The translations under genes and the position numbers were made by a program. The notes beneath the pieces were generated by a model that was not told the DNA's origin, ran no database searches, and saw only the letters and a list, made by a program, of their open reading frames with translations. From Tepidicella xavieri (GTDB taxonomy: Bacteria > Pseudomonadota > Gammaproteobacteria > Burkholderiales > Burkholderiaceae_C): 64,000 bases of DNA. The stretch covers positions 42,608-106,607 of the forward strand of contig NZ_SNYL01000010.1 of assembly GCF_004363315.1 (NCBI RefSeq), written 5' to 3'. Shown one piece after another: positions 45,835 through 55,645 of the stretch (within the stretch, counting starts at the first letter, position 1; every line of letters starts with the position of its first letter).

Positions 45835-46596
45835 CTAGCGTTTCGCGCGGGCGGCGGTCTCCAGCATGGCGCGCGCCACCCCGCGCAGTATGTGGACTTC
45901 GGCCTCGGTGGGCTGGGCGCGGTTGAGGAGTTGTTGCAGCCGGGGCATGAGTTTTTTGGGGGCGGCCGGGTCCAGATAGCCGACGGCGGTCAGGGCCTGC
46001 GCCCAGTGGCTCAGCAACCCCGCCACGGCCTGTGCGTCGGCCAGGCGCTGCGAAGCCAACAGGGCTGTCTGTGGCGGCGACACGCGGTCCGACGCCTCCC
46101 AGCCACCGATCGTCTGCCGCCATTCATAGGCGATGAGCTGGACCGCCGCGGCCAGATTCAGCGAGCCGTAGTCTGGCGCGGTGGGAATGCGTAGACAGAC
46201 GTGGCTGCGCCAGACATCGGCGTTGCTCATGCCGTAGCGCTCGGGGCCAAACAGGAACGCCACGCCCTGCGGCAACCCTCGCGCCACCAACGCCTCAAAA
46301 TGCCCGCGGGGCGGGCGCGTCGGGGGGCCGAAGTCGCGCGGCGTCATGGCCGTGGCGCAGACGTGGGTCATGCCGTCGAGCGCCTCGTCCAGCGTGCTGA
46401 CCACGCGCGCCCGCTGCAACACGTCCACCGCGCCACTGGCCCGCTCGATGGCCTCTGGCCGCTGCAGCACATCGGGCCAGCGCGGGCGCACCAGCACCAG
46501 ATCGTCAAAGCCCATCACCTTCAACGCGCGGGCGGTGGCGCCCACGTTGCCGGCGTGGCTGGTTTCGATGAGGACGAATCGAGTGACGGGCGCCAT
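45835..46596 (-). CDS. trmJ: tRNA (cytidine/uridine-2'-O-)-methyltransferase TrmJ
   Basis: A 253-residue SPOUT methyltransferase modifying position 32 of tRNAs. It starts MAPVTRFVLIETSHAGNVGA, with ARALKVMGFDDLVLVRPR, VAFLFGPERYGMSN and the knotted SAM site IPTAPDYGSLNLAAAVQL. The ATG at 46596 fits the conserved start; longer in-frame starts are unsupported. trmJ/suhB divergence is common in proteobacteria. Confidence 0.93.
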   Translation of the reverse strand: MAPVTRFVLIETSHAGNVGATARALKVMGFDDLVLVRPRWPDVLQRPEAIERASGAVDVLQRARVVSTLDEALDGMTHVCATAMTPRDFGPPTRPPRGHFEALVARGLPQGVAFLFGPERYGMSNADVWRSHVCLRIPTAPDYGSLNLAAAVQLIAYEWRQTIGGWEASDRVSPPQTALLASQRLADAQAVAGLLSHWAQALTAVGYLDPAAPKKLMPRLQQLLNRAQPTEAEVHILRGVARAMLETAARAKR

Positions 46597-46643
46597 GGCG
46601 TGAGGAGGGACTGTGCGTGGGCTTGTGTGGCAGCAGTTTCGGG

Positions 46644-46673
46644 TTGCGCCGGCTGAAGGCGGGCCGGTAAAAT
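46644..46673 (+). promoter_or_regulatory. Probable suhB promoter
   Basis: TTGCGC (46644-46649), an 18-bp spacer and TAAAAT (46668-46673) lie in the trmJ-suhB divergent gap, giving a leader of about 45 nt. Confidence 0.5.
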
Positions 46674-46725
46674 GCGGTATTGTCGCTGTCATCGCACAGC
46701 CCCGTCCACGTTCCTCGCACAATCC

Positions 46726-47601
46726 ATGTCCTCCCACCTACACCCCATGCTCAACGTGGCCATCAAGGCCGCGCGTGCCGCCGGCACCCTCATCAACCGC
46801 GCCTCGCTCGACATCGAATCGGTGCGCGTGTCGGCCAAGCAGACGAACGACTTCGTCACCGAGGTGGACCACGCCGCCGAGCAAGCCATCATCGAGACGC
46901 TGCTGGGCGCCTACCCCGACCATGGCATCTGGGCCGAGGAGTCGGGGCGCCGGGAGGGCAAGGGACGCGACCGGCATCACGTCTGGATCATCGACCCGCT
47001 GGACGGCACCACCAACTTCATCCACGGTTTTCCGGTGTACTGCGTCAGCATCGCGCTGATGGTCGAGGGCCGCATCGAGCAGGCCGTGGTGTACGACCCC
47101 ACCCGCAACGATCTGTTCTGCGCCACCCGTGGCCGGGGCGCCTACCTCAACGACCGGCGCATCCGCGTGGCCAAGCGCACCCAGTTGCGCGACTGTCTGA
47201 TAAGCACGGGCTTTCCGTTCCGCCCGGGCGACCATTTCCAGACCTTCATGCAGATGCTGCAGGACATCATGCCCCGGGTGGCCGGCGTGCGGCGGCCCGG
47301 CGCGGCCGCCCTGGACCTGGCCTATGTGGCGGCCGGTTTTGCCGATGGTTTCTTCGAAACCGGCCTGAGCCCGTGGGACGTGGCCGCCGGCGCGCTGCTG
47401 GTGACCGAAGCCGGCGGTCTGGTGGGCAACTTCACCGGCGAAGCCGATTTCCTGGAACGGCGCGAATGCATGGCCGCCAACCCGCGCATCTATGGACAGA
47501 TGGCCAACCTGCTGGGCAAGTACAGCCAGTGCGGCACCGCGCAGGCCGCTCGCGCCACCCCCTCCGCCAGCAGCGACGATCAGGATGGAAACGCGCGCTG
47601 A
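46726..47601 (+). CDS. suhB: Inositol-1-monophosphatase / Nus factor SuhB
   Basis: A 291-residue inositol-monophosphatase-family protein. Metal motifs are [29 protein letters not shown] and [18 protein letters not shown]. In E. coli SuhB also joins the antitermination complex on rRNA. The C-terminal 25 residues are a Ser/Ala-rich tail. It overlaps the next gene by 17 bp. Confidence 0.94.
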   Translation: MSSHLHPMLNVAIKAARAAGTLINRASLDIESVRVSAKQTNDFVTEVDHAAEQAIIETLLGAYPDHGIWAEESGRREGKGRDRHHVWIIDPLDGTTNFIHGFPVYCVSIALMVEGRIEQAVVYDPTRNDLFCATRGRGAYLNDRRIRVAKRTQLRDCLISTGFPFRPGDHFQTFMQMLQDIMPRVAGVRRPGAAALDLAYVAAGFADGFFETGLSPWDVAAGALLVTEAGGLVGNFTGEADFLERRECMAANPRIYGQMANLLGKYSQCGTAQAARATPSASSDDQDGNAR

Positions 47602-48343
47602 CGCCTTTCGGCTGCCTGGCGAGAACAGCCCATACTGGATCCAGTATCCGCTGGACATCCGCCAGCAATTCCGCCTGCTGTGCAAGCACGGCGAGCGGGT
47701 GCGGCTCTGGTACGGCCCGGCGGACTCCATCGTCTCGGTGGTGCTGGAGGTGCGCGACAACGGGGAGCTGGTGTTCGATGTCGGGCCAGACGCCCGCACC
47801 AACCAGCGACTGCTGGCCGCCCCGGACGTGCTGCTCAGCGGCATGGTGGACGGGGTGGAGCTCAAATGCGCCCTGGGGCCGCTGCGCGAGGTCGTTCACC
47901 AGGGCTTGCCGGCGTTCCTGTCGGCCTTGCCCAAGCGCCTGCACCGCCTGCAGCGCCGGGAGTTTCACCGCATGCCCATTCCCGTGGGGCATGCGGCGCG
48001 GTGCGAGATCCCCGCGGCCTTGCCGGCTGCGGGCCGTCCGGCGCCACGCGTGCCGGCCACGCTCATCGACATCTCCCTGGGGGGAGTGGCCATCGAGATG
48101 CCCACCGGCACCTCTCTGACCTGGGAAACCGGGCTGCGCCTGCCCGAATGCCGCCTGCAGCTCGACGACATGGGCGTCATCAGCGCCGACCTGGAAGTGC
48201 GCCACATCGACGAGATCCACACCCGCAGCGGCCATGTGCGCCGCAAGGTCGGCTGCCTGTTCGTCCGCCTGTCGGCCGGGGCCGAAAACCTGCTGCAGCG
48301 CTACATCACCCGGCTGGAATTGGACCGCCGCAACCTGGGCTGA
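47585..48343 (+). CDS. PilZ-domain protein of the YcgR type
   Basis: A 252-residue protein with an N-terminal YcgR-like domain and a C-terminal PilZ domain. The c-di-GMP motif is complete: RxxxR as RREFHRMP near residue 122 and D-x-S-x-x-G as [10 protein letters not shown] near 160. YcgR slows flagellar motors when c-di-GMP rises. No flagellar gene is nearby, so the partner is unknown. It overlaps suhB by 17 bp; its stop shares a base with the mutS ATG. Confidence 0.88.
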   Translation: METRADAFRLPGENSPYWIQYPLDIRQQFRLLCKHGERVRLWYGPADSIVSVVLEVRDNGELVFDVGPDARTNQRLLAAPDVLLSGMVDGVELKCALGPLREVVHQGLPAFLSALPKRLHRLQRREFHRMPIPVGHAARCEIPAALPAAGRPAPRVPATLIDISLGGVAIEMPTGTSLTWETGLRLPECRLQLDDMGVISADLEVRHIDEIHTRSGHVRRKVGCLFVRLSAGAENLLQRYITRLELDRRNLG

Positions 48344-51048
48344 TGCCGCGCCTGGCCGACAATCCCGCCATGGACCGATCCGCCTTGCTGCAAGACATCG
48401 ACAAGCACACCCCCATGATGGCGCAATACCTGCGCCTCAAAGCGGACTACCCCGACACCCTGCTGTTCTACCGCATGGGGGATTTCTACGAGCTGTTTTA
48501 CGACGACGCGGAAAAAGCCGCCCGTCTGCTCGACATCACCCTGACCCGGCGCGGCCAGTCGGCGGGCCAGCCCGTGGTCATGGCCGGGGTGCCCTTCCAC
48601 TCGGTGGAAACCTATCTGGCGCGCCTGATCAAGCTCGGCGAATCCGTGGCCATTTGCGAGCAAATCGGCGATCCGGCCGGCGCCAAGGGGCCGGTGGAGC
48701 GCAAGGTCGTGCGCGTGGTCACGCCCGGCACGCTGACCGACGCGGAACTGCTCAACGACAAGAACGAGTCTGTCCTCCTGGCCGTCCACGCGGGCCAGCG
48801 GCACACCTGCGGACTGGCCTGGCTCAGCGTCACGCAGGGCGTGATCCATCTGGCCCAATGCCCCCGCTCGGCGCTGCGCGCCTGGGTCACACGCATCGGC
48901 CCCAGCGAGCTGCTGCACAGCGCCGACGTGACGCCCGCCTTCGAACAGGAATTGCAGGACCTGCAGCGCCAGTGGCCGGCGCTCAGCGGCCAAGGCCCAG
49001 GCGCCCGGCTGTCGCTGGCCCTGCGCCCCGCCTGGGCCTTCGATGCCGCGCTCGGCGCGCGCAAGCTGTGCGAGCAATTGCAGGCCAGCAGCCTCGCCGG
49101 CTGGGGCGCCCAAGACCTGCCCGACGCCCACGCCGCCGCTTCGGCCCTGCTCGACTACGCCGAACACACCCAAGGCCGCGCCCTGACCCACGTGCGCCAG
49201 TTGCACGTGGCGCGGCCGCAGGAGCACATCGAGCTGCCCGAGACGACCCGCCGCAACCTCGAACTCATCCAGACGCTGCGCGGCGAAAGCGCGCCCACGC
49301 TGTTTTCCCTGCTCGACACCTGTCAGACCGGCATGGGCAGCCGCCTCCTCAAGCGCTGGCTGCTGGAGCCGCCTCGCGACCGCACCCTGGCCCGCGAGCG
49401 CCAACAGGCCATCACCTGCCTGCGCGACGGTCTGCACGCCGGTCTGCGCCAAGCCCTCAAAGGCGCCAGCGATGTCGAGCGCATCACCGCCCGCATCGCG
49501 CTGCGCCAAGCCCGCCCGCGTGAACTGGTCGGTCTGGCCCAAACCCTGCAACGCACCCAGGCGCTGGCCGATCAGCTGCGCCAGGCACTGCAAGCCGGCG
49601 CGCCGTCTGCCGGCGAGCTGCTGCCCCGCCTGGCCGAACGGCTCCAGCCCCCGCCCGGCTGCGCCGAGCTGCTGCACCACGCCCTGCTGCCCGAGCCGGC
49701 GGCGCTGGTGCGCGACGGCGGCGTCATCAACCACGGCTACGACAGCGAGCTCGACGAACTGCGCGCCATCCAGACCAACTGCGATGGCTTTCTGCTCGAC
49801 CTGGAGGCCCGCGAGCGCCAGCGCACGGGCATCGCCAACTTGCGCGTGCAATACAACAAAGTGCACGGCTTCTACATCGAAGTCACCCAGGGCCAGCTCG
49901 ACAAAGTGCCCGACGACTACCGGCGCCGCCAGACCCTGAAAAACGCCGAGCGCTTCATCACCCCGGAACTCAAAGCCTTCGAAGACAAAGCGCTCAGCGC
50001 CCAGGAACGCGCGCTGGCCCGCGAGAAGTGGCTTTACGAAGACTTGCTGGACCGCCTGCAGGCCCACCTGGGCGTGCTCAGCCACATCACGCAGGCCATG
50101 GCCACGCTGGACGTGCTGTGCGCGCTGGCCGAGCGCTCCCTCACCCTGGGCTGGTGCGCGCCCGAATTCGCCATCGAGCCGTGCATCGAAATCCGCGCCG
50201 GCCGGCACCCGGTCGTTGAAGCCCGCCTTCAGGAAACCGGCGCCGGCCCCTTCATCCCCAACGACACGGTGCTCGGCCCCAAGGCGCGCATGCAGATCAT
50301 CACCGGCCCCAACATGGGCGGCAAATCGACCTACATGCGGCAAGTCGCCGTCATCGTGCTGCTGGCCAGCATGGGCAGTTACGTGCCGGCCAGCCACTGC
50401 CGCCTCGGCCCCATCGACGCCATCCACACCCGCATCGGCGCGGCCGATGACCTGGCCAACGCCCAGTCCACCTTCATGCTGGAGATGACCGAAGCCGCCC
50501 AAATCCTGCACAACGCCAGCCCGCACAGCCTGGTGTTGATGGACGAAATCGGACGCGGCACCTCCACCTTCGACGGACTGGCCCTGGCCTCGGCCATCGC
50601 CACCCATCTGCACGACAAGGTCAAGGCCTTCACCCTGTTCGCCACCCACTATTTCGAGCTGACCGAATTCCCGGCCCAGCACCATGCGGCGGTCAATGTC
50701 CACGTCAGCGCCGTGGAGGGCCAGGGGCGCGACATCGTGTTTCTGCACCAGATCGAGCCCGGGCCGGCCAGCCGCAGCTACGGCGTGCAGGTGGCCCGGC
50801 TGGCCGGCGTGCCGGCCGCGGTGGTGCAGCACGCCCGGCACACCCTGGAAGCCTTGGAAGCCCAAAGCGCCAGCACGCGCCTGCAAGTGGACCTCTTTGC
50901 CGCGCCCCCGGCAGCGCCGGCGCCCGAGCCACACCCCCTGGAGCAGGCGCTGGCCGCCATCGACCCCGATGCCCTCAGCCCCCGCGAGGCGCTCGACGCC
51001 CTGTACCATCTGCATCATCTGCTGCGCCAGTCGGCCTCGGGCACATGA
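48343..51048 (+). CDS. mutS: DNA mismatch repair protein MutS
   Basis: A 901-residue (or 892 from ATG 48370) mismatch-recognition ATPase. The mismatch-binding F-x-E is in [20 protein letters not shown]. The clamp and lever domains follow, and the ATPase has Walker [33 protein letters not shown], Walker [19 protein letters not shown] and [11 protein letters not shown]. The start at 48343 was chosen because it overlaps the preceding stop (TGATG); the conserved sequence begins at MDRSALLQ. Confidence 0.97.
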   Translation: MPRLADNPAMDRSALLQDIDKHTPMMAQYLRLKADYPDTLLFYRMGDFYELFYDDAEKAARLLDITLTRRGQSAGQPVVMAGVPFHSVETYLARLIKLGESVAICEQIGDPAGAKGPVERKVVRVVTPGTLTDAELLNDKNESVLLAVHAGQRHTCGLAWLSVTQGVIHLAQCPRSALRAWVTRIGPSELLHSADVTPAFEQELQDLQRQWPALSGQGPGARLSLALRPAWAFDAALGARKLCEQLQASSLAGWGAQDLPDAHAAASALLDYAEHTQGRALTHVRQLHVARPQEHIELPETTRRNLELIQTLRGESAPTLFSLLDTCQTGMGSRLLKRWLLEPPRDRTLARERQQAITCLRDGLHAGLRQALKGASDVERITARIALRQARPRELVGLAQTLQRTQALADQLRQALQAGAPSAGELLPRLAERLQPPPGCAELLHHALLPEPAALVRDGGVINHGYDSELDELRAIQTNCDGFLLDLEARERQRTGIANLRVQYNKVHGFYIEVTQGQLDKVPDDYRRRQTLKNAERFITPELKAFEDKALSAQERALAREKWLYEDLLDRLQAHLGVLSHITQAMATLDVLCALAERSLTLGWCAPEFAIEPCIEIRAGRHPVVEARLQETGAGPFIPNDTVLGPKARMQIITGPNMGGKSTYMRQVAVIVLLASMGSYVPASHCRLGPIDAIHTRIGAADDLANAQSTFMLEMTEAAQILHNASPHSLVLMDEIGRGTSTFDGLALASAIATHLHDKVKAFTLFATHYFELTEFPAQHHAAVNVHVSAVEGQGRDIVFLHQIEPGPASRSYGVQVARLAGVPAAVVQHARHTLEALEAQSASTRLQVDLFAAPPAAPAPEPHPLEQALAAIDPDALSPREALDALYHLHHLLRQSASGT

Positions 51049-51138
51049 GCAACGCCTTCACAGGTACCCCCAAACCCGGAAAAACCCTTGCTTGGGTAAA
51101 ATGACCCAGAATCGGCTAATATACCCACTGGAGTATTT

Positions 51139-51837
51139 ATGAGCACTGCAGCCTCCGCCTTCAACTTCGAGCAAGCACGCTTCAACATGATCGAACAGCA
51201 GATTCGGCCATGGGAAGTGCTGGATGCGCGCGTGCTGGCCTTGTTGGCCGAAGTCAAGCGCGAGCAATTCGTGCCCGCGGCCTTCCAGTCGCTGGCCCTG
51301 GCCGACATGGAAATTCCGCTGAGTCATCCGGTGGTCGAAGGCGAGTGCATGCTGCCGCCCAAGGTCGAAGCCCGCGCCCTGCAAGACCTGGCCCTGCAAC
51401 CGGGCGACAACGTGCTCGAAATCGGCACCGGTTCGGGCTACATGGCCGCCTTGCTGGGCAAGCTCTCGGCCCGTGTGCTGAGCCTGGAGATCAACCCCGA
51501 ACTGGCCCGCCAAGCCCAAGCCCGGCTGGCCGCTGCGGGCATCGACAACGTGGAAGTGCGCGTGGCCGACGCCGCCGCCAGCCGCTTTGCCGCCTGCGTG
51601 AGCGCCGCCCCATACGACGCCATCGTGGTCAGCGGCTCCATCGCCGAAGTGCCCTCCGACCTGCTGGAACTGCTGCGCCAGGGCGGCCGCCTGTTTGCCA
51701 TCGTGGGCAACGAACCCATAATGCGTGCCACCATCGTGCGGCGCACCGGCGATGTGGCCTTCCACACCGAGCAGCCCTGGGACATCGTGGCGCCCCGCAT
51801 GCGCCACTTCCCGGAGCCTTCCCGCTTCCAATTCTGA
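51139..51837 (+). CDS. pcm: Protein-L-isoaspartate O-methyltransferase family protein
   Basis: A 232-residue Pcm-like methyltransferase: ARFNMIEQQIRPWEVLDARV, REQFVPAAFQSLALADMEIP, the SAM site NVLEIGTGSGYMAALLGKL and PYDAIVVSGSIAEVPSDLLE. The usual Ser-based isoaspartate loop is replaced by PLSHPVVEGECMLPP, so it may not be a true repair enzyme. This subfamily regularly precedes rhodanese and tolC in betaproteobacteria. GGAG lies 7 nt before the ATG. Confidence 0.85.
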   Translation: MSTAASAFNFEQARFNMIEQQIRPWEVLDARVLALLAEVKREQFVPAAFQSLALADMEIPLSHPVVEGECMLPPKVEARALQDLALQPGDNVLEIGTGSGYMAALLGKLSARVLSLEINPELARQAQARLAAAGIDNVEVRVADAAASRFAACVSAAPYDAIVVSGSIAEVPSDLLELLRQGGRLFAIVGNEPIMRATIVRRTGDVAFHTEQPWDIVAPRMRHFPEPSRFQF

Positions 51838-51849
51838 ACAGGACGCCCT

Positions 51850-52197
51850 GTGATCGACCATATCCGCCCCGCCCAACTCGCCGAATGGCTGGCCCAATGC
51901 CGCCAGCAGGGTTGCGATCGCCCTGTGGTGCTCGACGTGCGCGAGCCCTGGGAGGTGCAGCTTGCCAGCGTCAAGGCCGAGGGGTTCGACCTCGTCCACA
52001 TGCCGATGGCCAGCCTGCCCGCCCGACTCGGCGAGCTGCCGCGGGACGGGCACATCGCCTGTCTGTGCCACCACGGCGGCCGCAGCGCGCAAGTGGCCTA
52101 TTTCCTGAAGAATCAGGGGTTCGAACACGTGGTCAACATCCACGGCGGCATTCACGCCTGGTCCGCGGAAGTGGATCCGTCGGTGCCACGCTACTGA
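51850..52197 (+). CDS. Rhodanese-domain protein
   Basis: A 115-residue single-domain sulfurtransferase: VVLDVREPWEVQLASVKAEG, MPMASLPARLGELP, active-site loop LCHHGGRSAQVAYFL with the persulfide cysteine, and INIHGG-like VNIHGGIHAWSAEVD. The start is GTG at 51850 with AGGA upstream. The role is unknown; it may feed sulfur in this sulfur-oxidising organism, but its pcm-tolC context is general to the order. Confidence 0.9.
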   Translation: MIDHIRPAQLAEWLAQCRQQGCDRPVVLDVREPWEVQLASVKAEGFDLVHMPMASLPARLGELPRDGHIACLCHHGGRSAQVAYFLKNQGFEHVVNIHGGIHAWSAEVDPSVPRY

Positions 52198-52233
52198 GCT
52201 CATTTCAGCCTGTTTCTGCAACGAGGACGCCCC

Positions 52234-53613
52234 ATGACAGCCCGCCCAATTACCCCCACCCGTTTCCTGCCATCTTCCCTCTCCGGCGCGCGCCGTCCGC
52301 TGGGCATGGCGCTGGCGGCAGTGGCCTGGGCGACGCTGACGCTGACGCAGCCGGCCCGGGCCCAGAGCCTGCAAGAGCTGTTCGAAGCCGCCCGCCAGTA
52401 CGACGCGACCTTCCTCGCCGCGCAGGCCCAGTTTGAAGCCGACAAGGCCCGCGCCGAGCAAGCCCGTGCCGGCGTGCTGCCCAACGTGGGCTTGAGCGCC
52501 GGCGCGAGCTGGACCCGCACCGACAGCAGCGTGGCCGCGCTGGACCGCACCACCAACAGCCAGAACGTGGGCGTCTCGGCCAGCCATCCCCTGTGGCGCC
52601 CCGCCAACCGGCTCGCCCTGGAGCAAGCCGAAAAATCGCTCGACATCGCGCAGGCCCGGCTGCTGAGCGCCGAGCAGGATCTGATCGTGCGCACCGCCCA
52701 GGCTTACTTTGACGTGCTGGCCGCCGAAGACAACCTGGCTTTCGTCAAGGCGCAGAAGGCCGCGGTGTCTGAACAGCTGGCCGCCGCCCGGCGCAATTTC
52801 GAAGTCGGCACCGCCACCATCACCGACACACGCGAAGCCCAGGCCCGCTTCGATCTGGTCACCGCGCAAGAAATCGCCGCCGAGAACGACCTGCGCGTGA
52901 AGAAACTGGCGCTCGACCAGCTCGTGGGCCGCCGCGATACCCAGCCCTGGCGGCTGGCCGAAGGCGCGGCGCTGCCGGCCATCACCCCCGACGGGGTGGA
53001 CGCCTGGATCGGCCGCGCGGAGGCGGAGCACCCGCAACTGCGGCAGGCCCGCACGGCGCTCGAAATCGCCCAGCTCGAAGCCCGCAAGGCGCAAGCCGCC
53101 CAAGGCCCGACGCTGGATGCGGTGGCGCAATACCAGATCGCGCGCGGCCCTGGCCAGGGCACGATCCCGGGCTACGTGCGCAACCACAACGCCACGGTGG
53201 GCGTGCAATTCAATCTGCCGCTTTACACCGGCGGGGCCGTTCAGAACCGCATCGCCGAAGCGCTGGCCCTGGAAGACCGTGCCCGCGCCGACCTCGACGC
53301 GGCCCAGCGCGGGATTGCCCAAGCCACCCGGGCCGCCTTTTTCGGGGTCGTATCGGGCATGAGCCAGGTCAAGGCCCTGGAAGCGGCCGAAGCGTCCAGC
53401 CAGAGCGCGCTGGAGGCCAACCAGCTCGGCTATCAGGTCGGGGTGCGCATCAACATCGACGTGCTCAACGCTCAGAGCCAGCTGTTCCAAACCAAGGCCG
53501 ATCTGGCACGGGCCCGCTACAGCGTGTTGGTGGGCAACCTGCGGCTGAAGCAGGCCAGCGGCGTGTTGGCGGCCGACGATCTGCAGCCCATCAACGCGCT
53601 GCTCAAGCCCTGA
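52234..53613 (+). CDS. tolC: TolC-family outer membrane efflux protein
   Basis: A 459-residue outer-membrane channel for type I secretion and multidrug efflux. A signal peptide runs to about residue 44 (PARAQS). Then come QSLQELFEAARQYDATFLAA, the first long coiled-coil half, an internal structural repeat (VGVQFNLPLYTGGAVQNRIA) and NIDVLNAQSQLFQTKADLAR. No pump genes are adjacent. Its stop abuts the stop of ylqF in a TGATCA palindrome. Confidence 0.93.
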   Translation: MTARPITPTRFLPSSLSGARRPLGMALAAVAWATLTLTQPARAQSLQELFEAARQYDATFLAAQAQFEADKARAEQARAGVLPNVGLSAGASWTRTDSSVAALDRTTNSQNVGVSASHPLWRPANRLALEQAEKSLDIAQARLLSAEQDLIVRTAQAYFDVLAAEDNLAFVKAQKAAVSEQLAAARRNFEVGTATITDTREAQARFDLVTAQEIAAENDLRVKKLALDQLVGRRDTQPWRLAEGAALPAITPDGVDAWIGRAEAEHPQLRQARTALEIAQLEARKAQAAQGPTLDAVAQYQIARGPGQGTIPGYVRNHNATVGVQFNLPLYTGGAVQNRIAEALALEDRARADLDAAQRGIAQATRAAFFGVVSGMSQVKALEAAEASSQSALEANQLGYQVGVRINIDVLNAQSQLFQTKADLARARYSVLVGNLRLKQASGVLAADDLQPINALLKP

Positions 53614-54546
53614 TCATCCGGCCCGCTTGCCGCCGCTGCCTGAGCGGCGTTCGGCGGCGCGCGCGGCCTCGGCCTGCAGCGCGGCCTCCAGCCAGGCCGC
53701 GTATTCGTCGGGCGTCTCCAGCGTGATGCGCCCCAGGGCGCCGCTGCGAAAATCCGTCAGCAAGATCTCGGCGGCTTTCTGGGCGTGCAGGCGGCCCCCC
53801 GGCAGCAAGGCCCCGCGCTTGCGGCCGATGGCGCCCAGCAGTTCATCCGCGGGCATGGCTGCGACGGCTTCGGGTGCCCAGCCCCAGCGGTAGCGCGCCT
53901 CCAGCAAGTGGGCATAAGGCCGCTTGATCGCCTCCAGCAGCTCCAGCGCCACCTCTTCTTCATCGTAAGCGTTGCGCCCGACCGCGCCGCTGGCGGCCAG
54001 GTGATAGCCACTTTGCGGCACGATGATCTTGGGCCACAGCACGCCCGGCGTGTCGTACAGATAGAAGTCATCGGCCAGCACGATGCGCTGCTCCTGCTTG
54101 GTCACGCCGGCCTCGTCGCCGGTCTGGGCGGCACGCTTGCCCACCAAGGTGTTGATGAGGGTGGACTTGCCCACGTTCGGGATGCCCCCGATCAGCACGC
54201 GAACCGGCTTGACCATACCGCCGCGGTGCGGTACCAGTTCCCGGCAAGCGTGGATGAGGGCGCGCGCCGGCGCGGCCATGCCAGCATGCAGCCCAATGGC
54301 CCGGGTGCCAGGCCGGGCGTTGTAATGCGCCAGCCAGGCCTCGGTGCGCACGGGGTCGGCCAGGTCCTGCTTGTTGAGCACTTTCAGGCTGGGCTTGCCG
54401 ACAGTGAGCTGGGCCAGCATCGGGTTGGCGCTGGAGCCGGGCAGACGCGCATCGAGCATTTCGATGAGCACGTCGATCTCCTTGATGCGCTGAGCCATCG
54501 CCTTGCGGGTGGCATGCATGTGGCCGGGGAACCACTGAACCGTCAT
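53614..54546 (-). CDS. ylqF: Ribosome biogenesis GTPase YlqF/RbgA
   Basis: A 310-residue circularly permuted GTPase for late 50S assembly. The G4 motif comes first (LKVLNKQDLADP), then G1 GGIPNVGKSTLINTL and G3 YDTPGVLWP. The N-terminus VQWFPGHMHATRKAMAQRIK is characteristic. It is convergent with tolC with no intergenic base. Confidence 0.93.
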   Translation of the reverse strand: MTVQWFPGHMHATRKAMAQRIKEIDVLIEMLDARLPGSSANPMLAQLTVGKPSLKVLNKQDLADPVRTEAWLAHYNARPGTRAIGLHAGMAAPARALIHACRELVPHRGGMVKPVRVLIGGIPNVGKSTLINTLVGKRAAQTGDEAGVTKQEQRIVLADDFYLYDTPGVLWPKIIVPQSGYHLAASGAVGRNAYDEEEVALELLEAIKRPYAHLLEARYRWGWAPEAVAAMPADELLGAIGRKRGALLPGGRLHAQKAAEILLTDFRSGALGRITLETPDEYAAWLEAALQAEAARAAERRSGSGGKRAG

Positions 54547-54567
54547 GGCGAGCGCTCCTACAGGGGA

Positions 54568-55227
54568 TCAGGCGTGGGCGCGCAGCCAGTCGTGCAGTTC
54601 CTGCACCGAGTGGGCCACGAATTGCGGATCGTACTCGGCAAAGCCTTGCGGGTCGTGCGCCCCATAACTCACGCCCACGCTGGCGCAGCCGGCGTTGCGC
54701 GCCATTTGCAGGTCGTGCGTGGTGTCGCCGATCATGAGGGTGCGCTCCGGCTCCACGCCAAATTCGCGCATGAGCTGGTGCAGCATGAGCGGATGGGGTT
54801 TGCTGGCGGTCTCATCGGCCGTGCGCGAGCCATCGAACAGGCCGTGCAGTTCCACATGCCGCAATGCCTCGTCCAGCCCGCGGCGGCTCTTGCCGGTGGC
54901 CACCACGAGCCAATGGTGACGCGCTTTGAGGTCGTGCAGCAGCGGCAGCACCCCCTGAAAAAGGGAAATGTCGTGCTGGTGCGCGAAGTAATGGTGCCGG
55001 TAGCGCTCCCCCAGCAAGGCATGGCGATCTGGCGGCACGTCGGGCGCCACATGGGCCAGGGCCTGCATCAACCCCATGCCGATCACGTAGGCCGCCTCTT
55101 CGTCGGTGGGCACGCGACCGCCCACGTCACGCACCGCCGCCTGGATGCAGCGCACGATGATGGCGGTGGAGTCGAACAGGGTGCCGTCCCAATCGAAGGC
55201 GATGAGATCGAATTGACGAGGTCGCAT
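54568..55227 (-). CDS. HAD-superfamily phosphatase (Gph/PpaX-like)
   Basis: A 219-residue HAD hydrolase: nucleophile FDLIAFDWDGTLFDSTAIIV, VVATGKSRRGLDEALRHV (motif II as VATGK), the lysine in ASKPHPLMLHQLM and the acid pair MIGDTTHDLQMARNAG. It is a second Gph-like protein besides that at the left edge and may act on another phosphoester. The order rluC-HAD is common near rne; here an H-NS gene lies between. Confidence 0.85.
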   Translation of the reverse strand: MRPRQFDLIAFDWDGTLFDSTAIIVRCIQAAVRDVGGRVPTDEEAAYVIGMGLMQALAHVAPDVPPDRHALLGERYRHHYFAHQHDISLFQGVLPLLHDLKARHHWLVVATGKSRRGLDEALRHVELHGLFDGSRTADETASKPHPLMLHQLMREFGVEPERTLMIGDTTHDLQMARNAGCASVGVSYGAHDPQGFAEYDPQFVAHSVQELHDWLRAHA

Positions 55228-55247
55228 GTGTGGAGAACCGAAATGAC

Positions 55248-55270
55248 AAAGGGCGCATTGTGCGCCCTTT
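55248..55270 (-). terminator. Intrinsic terminator after hns
   Basis: AAAGGGCGCA and TGCGCCCTTT form a perfect 10-bp stem with a 3-nt loop, 25 bp past the hns stop. Confidence 0.8.
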
Positions 55271-55294
55271 TCAGGATGCCCATCAAGAAGATGG

Positions 55295-55600
55295 TCAGAT
55301 GCGGTAGGCCTCGATGTCCTTGCCCTCGGCCAGAATGGCCTTGACCCATTCGGGCTTGCGACCCGGGCCACCGGACCACAACTCGCCATTGGGGCCACGG
55401 TATTTGGCCGGGGCCTTGGTGCGGCGGCCAGCGGGGCGAACGCGCACGGGCGTCACGCCCAGATCCTCGACCGTCAGGCCGTATTGGCGCATCGTGGTTT
55501 TGATGTCGGCAATCACTTGTGCCAATTCTTGTTTTCTGACTTGTTCGGCCTGAGCCATCAATGCCTGGGCCTGGGCCATCAACTCGGAATAGGTTGCCAT
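55295..55600 (-). CDS. H-NS-family nucleoid protein
   Basis: A 101-residue histone-like silencer: an N-terminal coiled-coil oligomerisation helix (TYSELMAQAQALMAQAEQVR, RKQELAQVIADIKTTM), a Pro/Arg linker, and the DNA-binding loop APAKYRGPNGELWSGGPGRK with PEWV. The WSG-x-GR-x-P hook is the AT-hook-like minor-groove contact. It is the short betaproteobacterial form. Confidence 0.93.
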   Translation of the reverse strand: MATYSELMAQAQALMAQAEQVRKQELAQVIADIKTTMRQYGLTVEDLGVTPVRVRPAGRRTKAPAKYRGPNGELWSGGPGRKPEWVKAILAEGKDIEAYRI

Positions 55601-55645
55601 GGTGAAATCCTAAAAGGGAGAAAGGATCGAGACAATGGCCACATT

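Noticed and set aside
48301..51018. 905-codon open frame antisense to mutS
   Set aside because: Mirror of mutS codons, low-complexity Gln/Gly/Leu; no start context or motif.
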